Assembly: GCA_043228905.1 (NCBI GenBank)
Contig: JBHGNT010000005.1
Coordinates: 18,352,001-18,416,000 of the forward strand
Origin: Azolla caroliniana
Taxonomy: Eukaryota; Polypodiophyta
Reading direction: 5' to 3'
Length of the DNA stretch: 64,000 nucleotides
Below, piece by piece: positions 62,991 through 64,000 of this stretch. Position numbers and translations under genes: made by a program. How positions within the stretch are numbered: the stretch's first letter is position 1; the number at the start of each line of letters is the position of its first letter. A model generated the notes under the pieces. That model had not been told where the DNA came from. It worked only from the letters and a program-made list of their open reading frames with translations, and did no database searches.

Positions 62991-64000
62991 GGGTGTGGGC
63001 CAGAGATAGGGTTTCAATCTGAACCCATTGACCCATTTCAACATTACTTCTCCAGCTAAAAGTACCGATCTAATATGTCCTGGTCCATCGAAACCGTAAT
63101 GTCCCCAACATTTGTCGGAACCGTGTCTGAAAGACCAAAATACTTCTTTGCCAATGCCAAAGGATTGCTCATTACCTTTTTGGTGCCAATTGACAAAGGC
63201 TTTCTATCGATGTTGGTTCTGTTCGAGTTTGTTCAAGCTTGTGATTCATGCTTCCTCGAGCTGAGTAATTGCTCTAAATGTCTCTATTCAGACTCGGCTT
63301 CCGGTAATCACTCAATTGTCTGAACCCGCAAATTCGGCACTTGAAATTCAATTGGCATGACTACCTCCAATCCGAACGCCAATCAAAACGGGGTCGAATT
63401 TATGCTTGTTTTGTATGTCATGCGATATTCCCAAATAGCACTTTGCAATTTCTAATCCCAATCCATTCCATTCTCGTTCACGATTTTCTTTAGGATGGTT
63501 TGTAGGGTCTTGGTGGTCAATTCGGCTAGACCATTCGCTTGGGGGTAGTAGGGTGTGCTCTTCTTATGAACCACGACATAGTGATTCATGAGGTCGTGTA
63601 CCAAGTTGTTGAGGAAGTGGCTCCCCTGGTCACTTATCAATTCGATCGAACACCCATAACTGCACAAATGTTTTCATCGATGAATTTGGTCGTAGATGCA
63701 ACTGTGTTATCCCTCAGTGCTTTGGCTTCGACCCACTTGGTGCAGTAATCCGTCACAACAATGATGTAACGATTTCCCATTCGTGCCATACCCGGTTGGA
63801 ATGGGCCCACAAAACCGAGACCCCACTTTTGAAAAGGTTTGAGTGGTAGGATAGGTTGATGAGGCATTCGTGCTTGTTTTGTCGGCTACCCCATTGGCAT
63901 AAGTCACATTGCTGACAGAACTTCACCGCGTCCTTTTGCATTGTTGGCCTCCAAAAGCCACTCTTCCATACCTTTCGGGTTGTTGCCTCTCTAGCATAAT
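62991..64000 (-). pseudogene. GYP-G integrase and pol C terminus, degenerate
   Basis: Minus strand from the window edge: CQQCDLCQWG (zinc part), [20 protein letters not shown] (the catalytic Asp of GYP-N's WGLDFV is Gly here), [15 protein letters not shown], a frameshift near 63650, then [15 protein letters not shown] (second Asp), YYPQANGLAELTTKT (Glu), and further down WVNGFRLKPY-like residues near 63010. Same order and family as GYP-N. RT and earlier parts are right of the window. Confidence 0.88.
62991..64000 (-). mobile_element. GYP-G, old gypsy element related to GYP-N
   Basis: Pol end, spacer and third-ORF relic (61985-62560) follow in the same order and strand as GYP-N. LTRs were not found in the window. 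Divergence and lesions show it is much older. Confidence 0.8.

Overview
This window is land-plant nuclear DNA made almost entirely of transposable elements. The evidence is Ty1/copia elements primed by plant initiator tRNA-Met, Ty3/gypsy elements, Mutator-like (MULE) transposons that carry a ULP1-type protease gene, GT-AG introns, and one candidate host gene. I cannot name the species. All coordinates, alignments and mismatch counts below were made by eye. The track translations often begin at GTG or TTG, so I re-chose ATG starts for the main ORFs.

Layout. 1-9133: GYP-A, a broken gypsy element on the minus strand, split by COP1 (195-5673, plus), a young complete copia with identical LTRs. 9134-25767: GYP-B, a second copy of the same gypsy family on the plus strand, joined head-to-head to GYP-A. 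GYP-B is split by GYP-N (10189-19944, minus), a different and nearly intact gypsy. GYP-N has gag, pol and a third long ORF coding for a coiled-coil protein. 25768-28300: decayed copia COP-C with its 3' LTR. 28301-37041: decayed copia fragments (COP-D and relatives, minus) that contain a full-length copia, COP-E (29538-34919), and a solo LTR (35526-36224).

37616-57729: a cluster of MULE ends and elements. Z is a right end only. X is 38095-45080. Y is 45175-57729 and was split by COP-F (50249-55579), a full-length sister of COP-E. X and Y share one plan: TIR, repeat array, ULP1-like protease gene, second repeat array, transposase gene, TIR. The array motifs differ between X and Y but share an ACCYAACC-like core. 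58431-60690: a four-exon gene for a coiled-coil protein of unknown function, the best host-gene candidate. 61540-64000: decayed gypsy relics. One of these (GYP-G) is a distant relative of GYP-N and keeps a recognisable copy of its third ORF.

Nesting and LTR divergence agree on relative age. GYP-B LTRs differ at roughly 20 of about 553 aligned sites. The GYP-N LTRs inside it differ at 3 of 419, and COP1 LTRs at none. COP-E and COP-F LTR pairs each differ by two substitutions plus one 28-bp repeat unit. The most unusual items are the third ORF of GYP-N with its relic in GYP-G, the in-frame amber codon between GYP-N gag and pol, and the paired gene-plus-array plan of the two MULEs.
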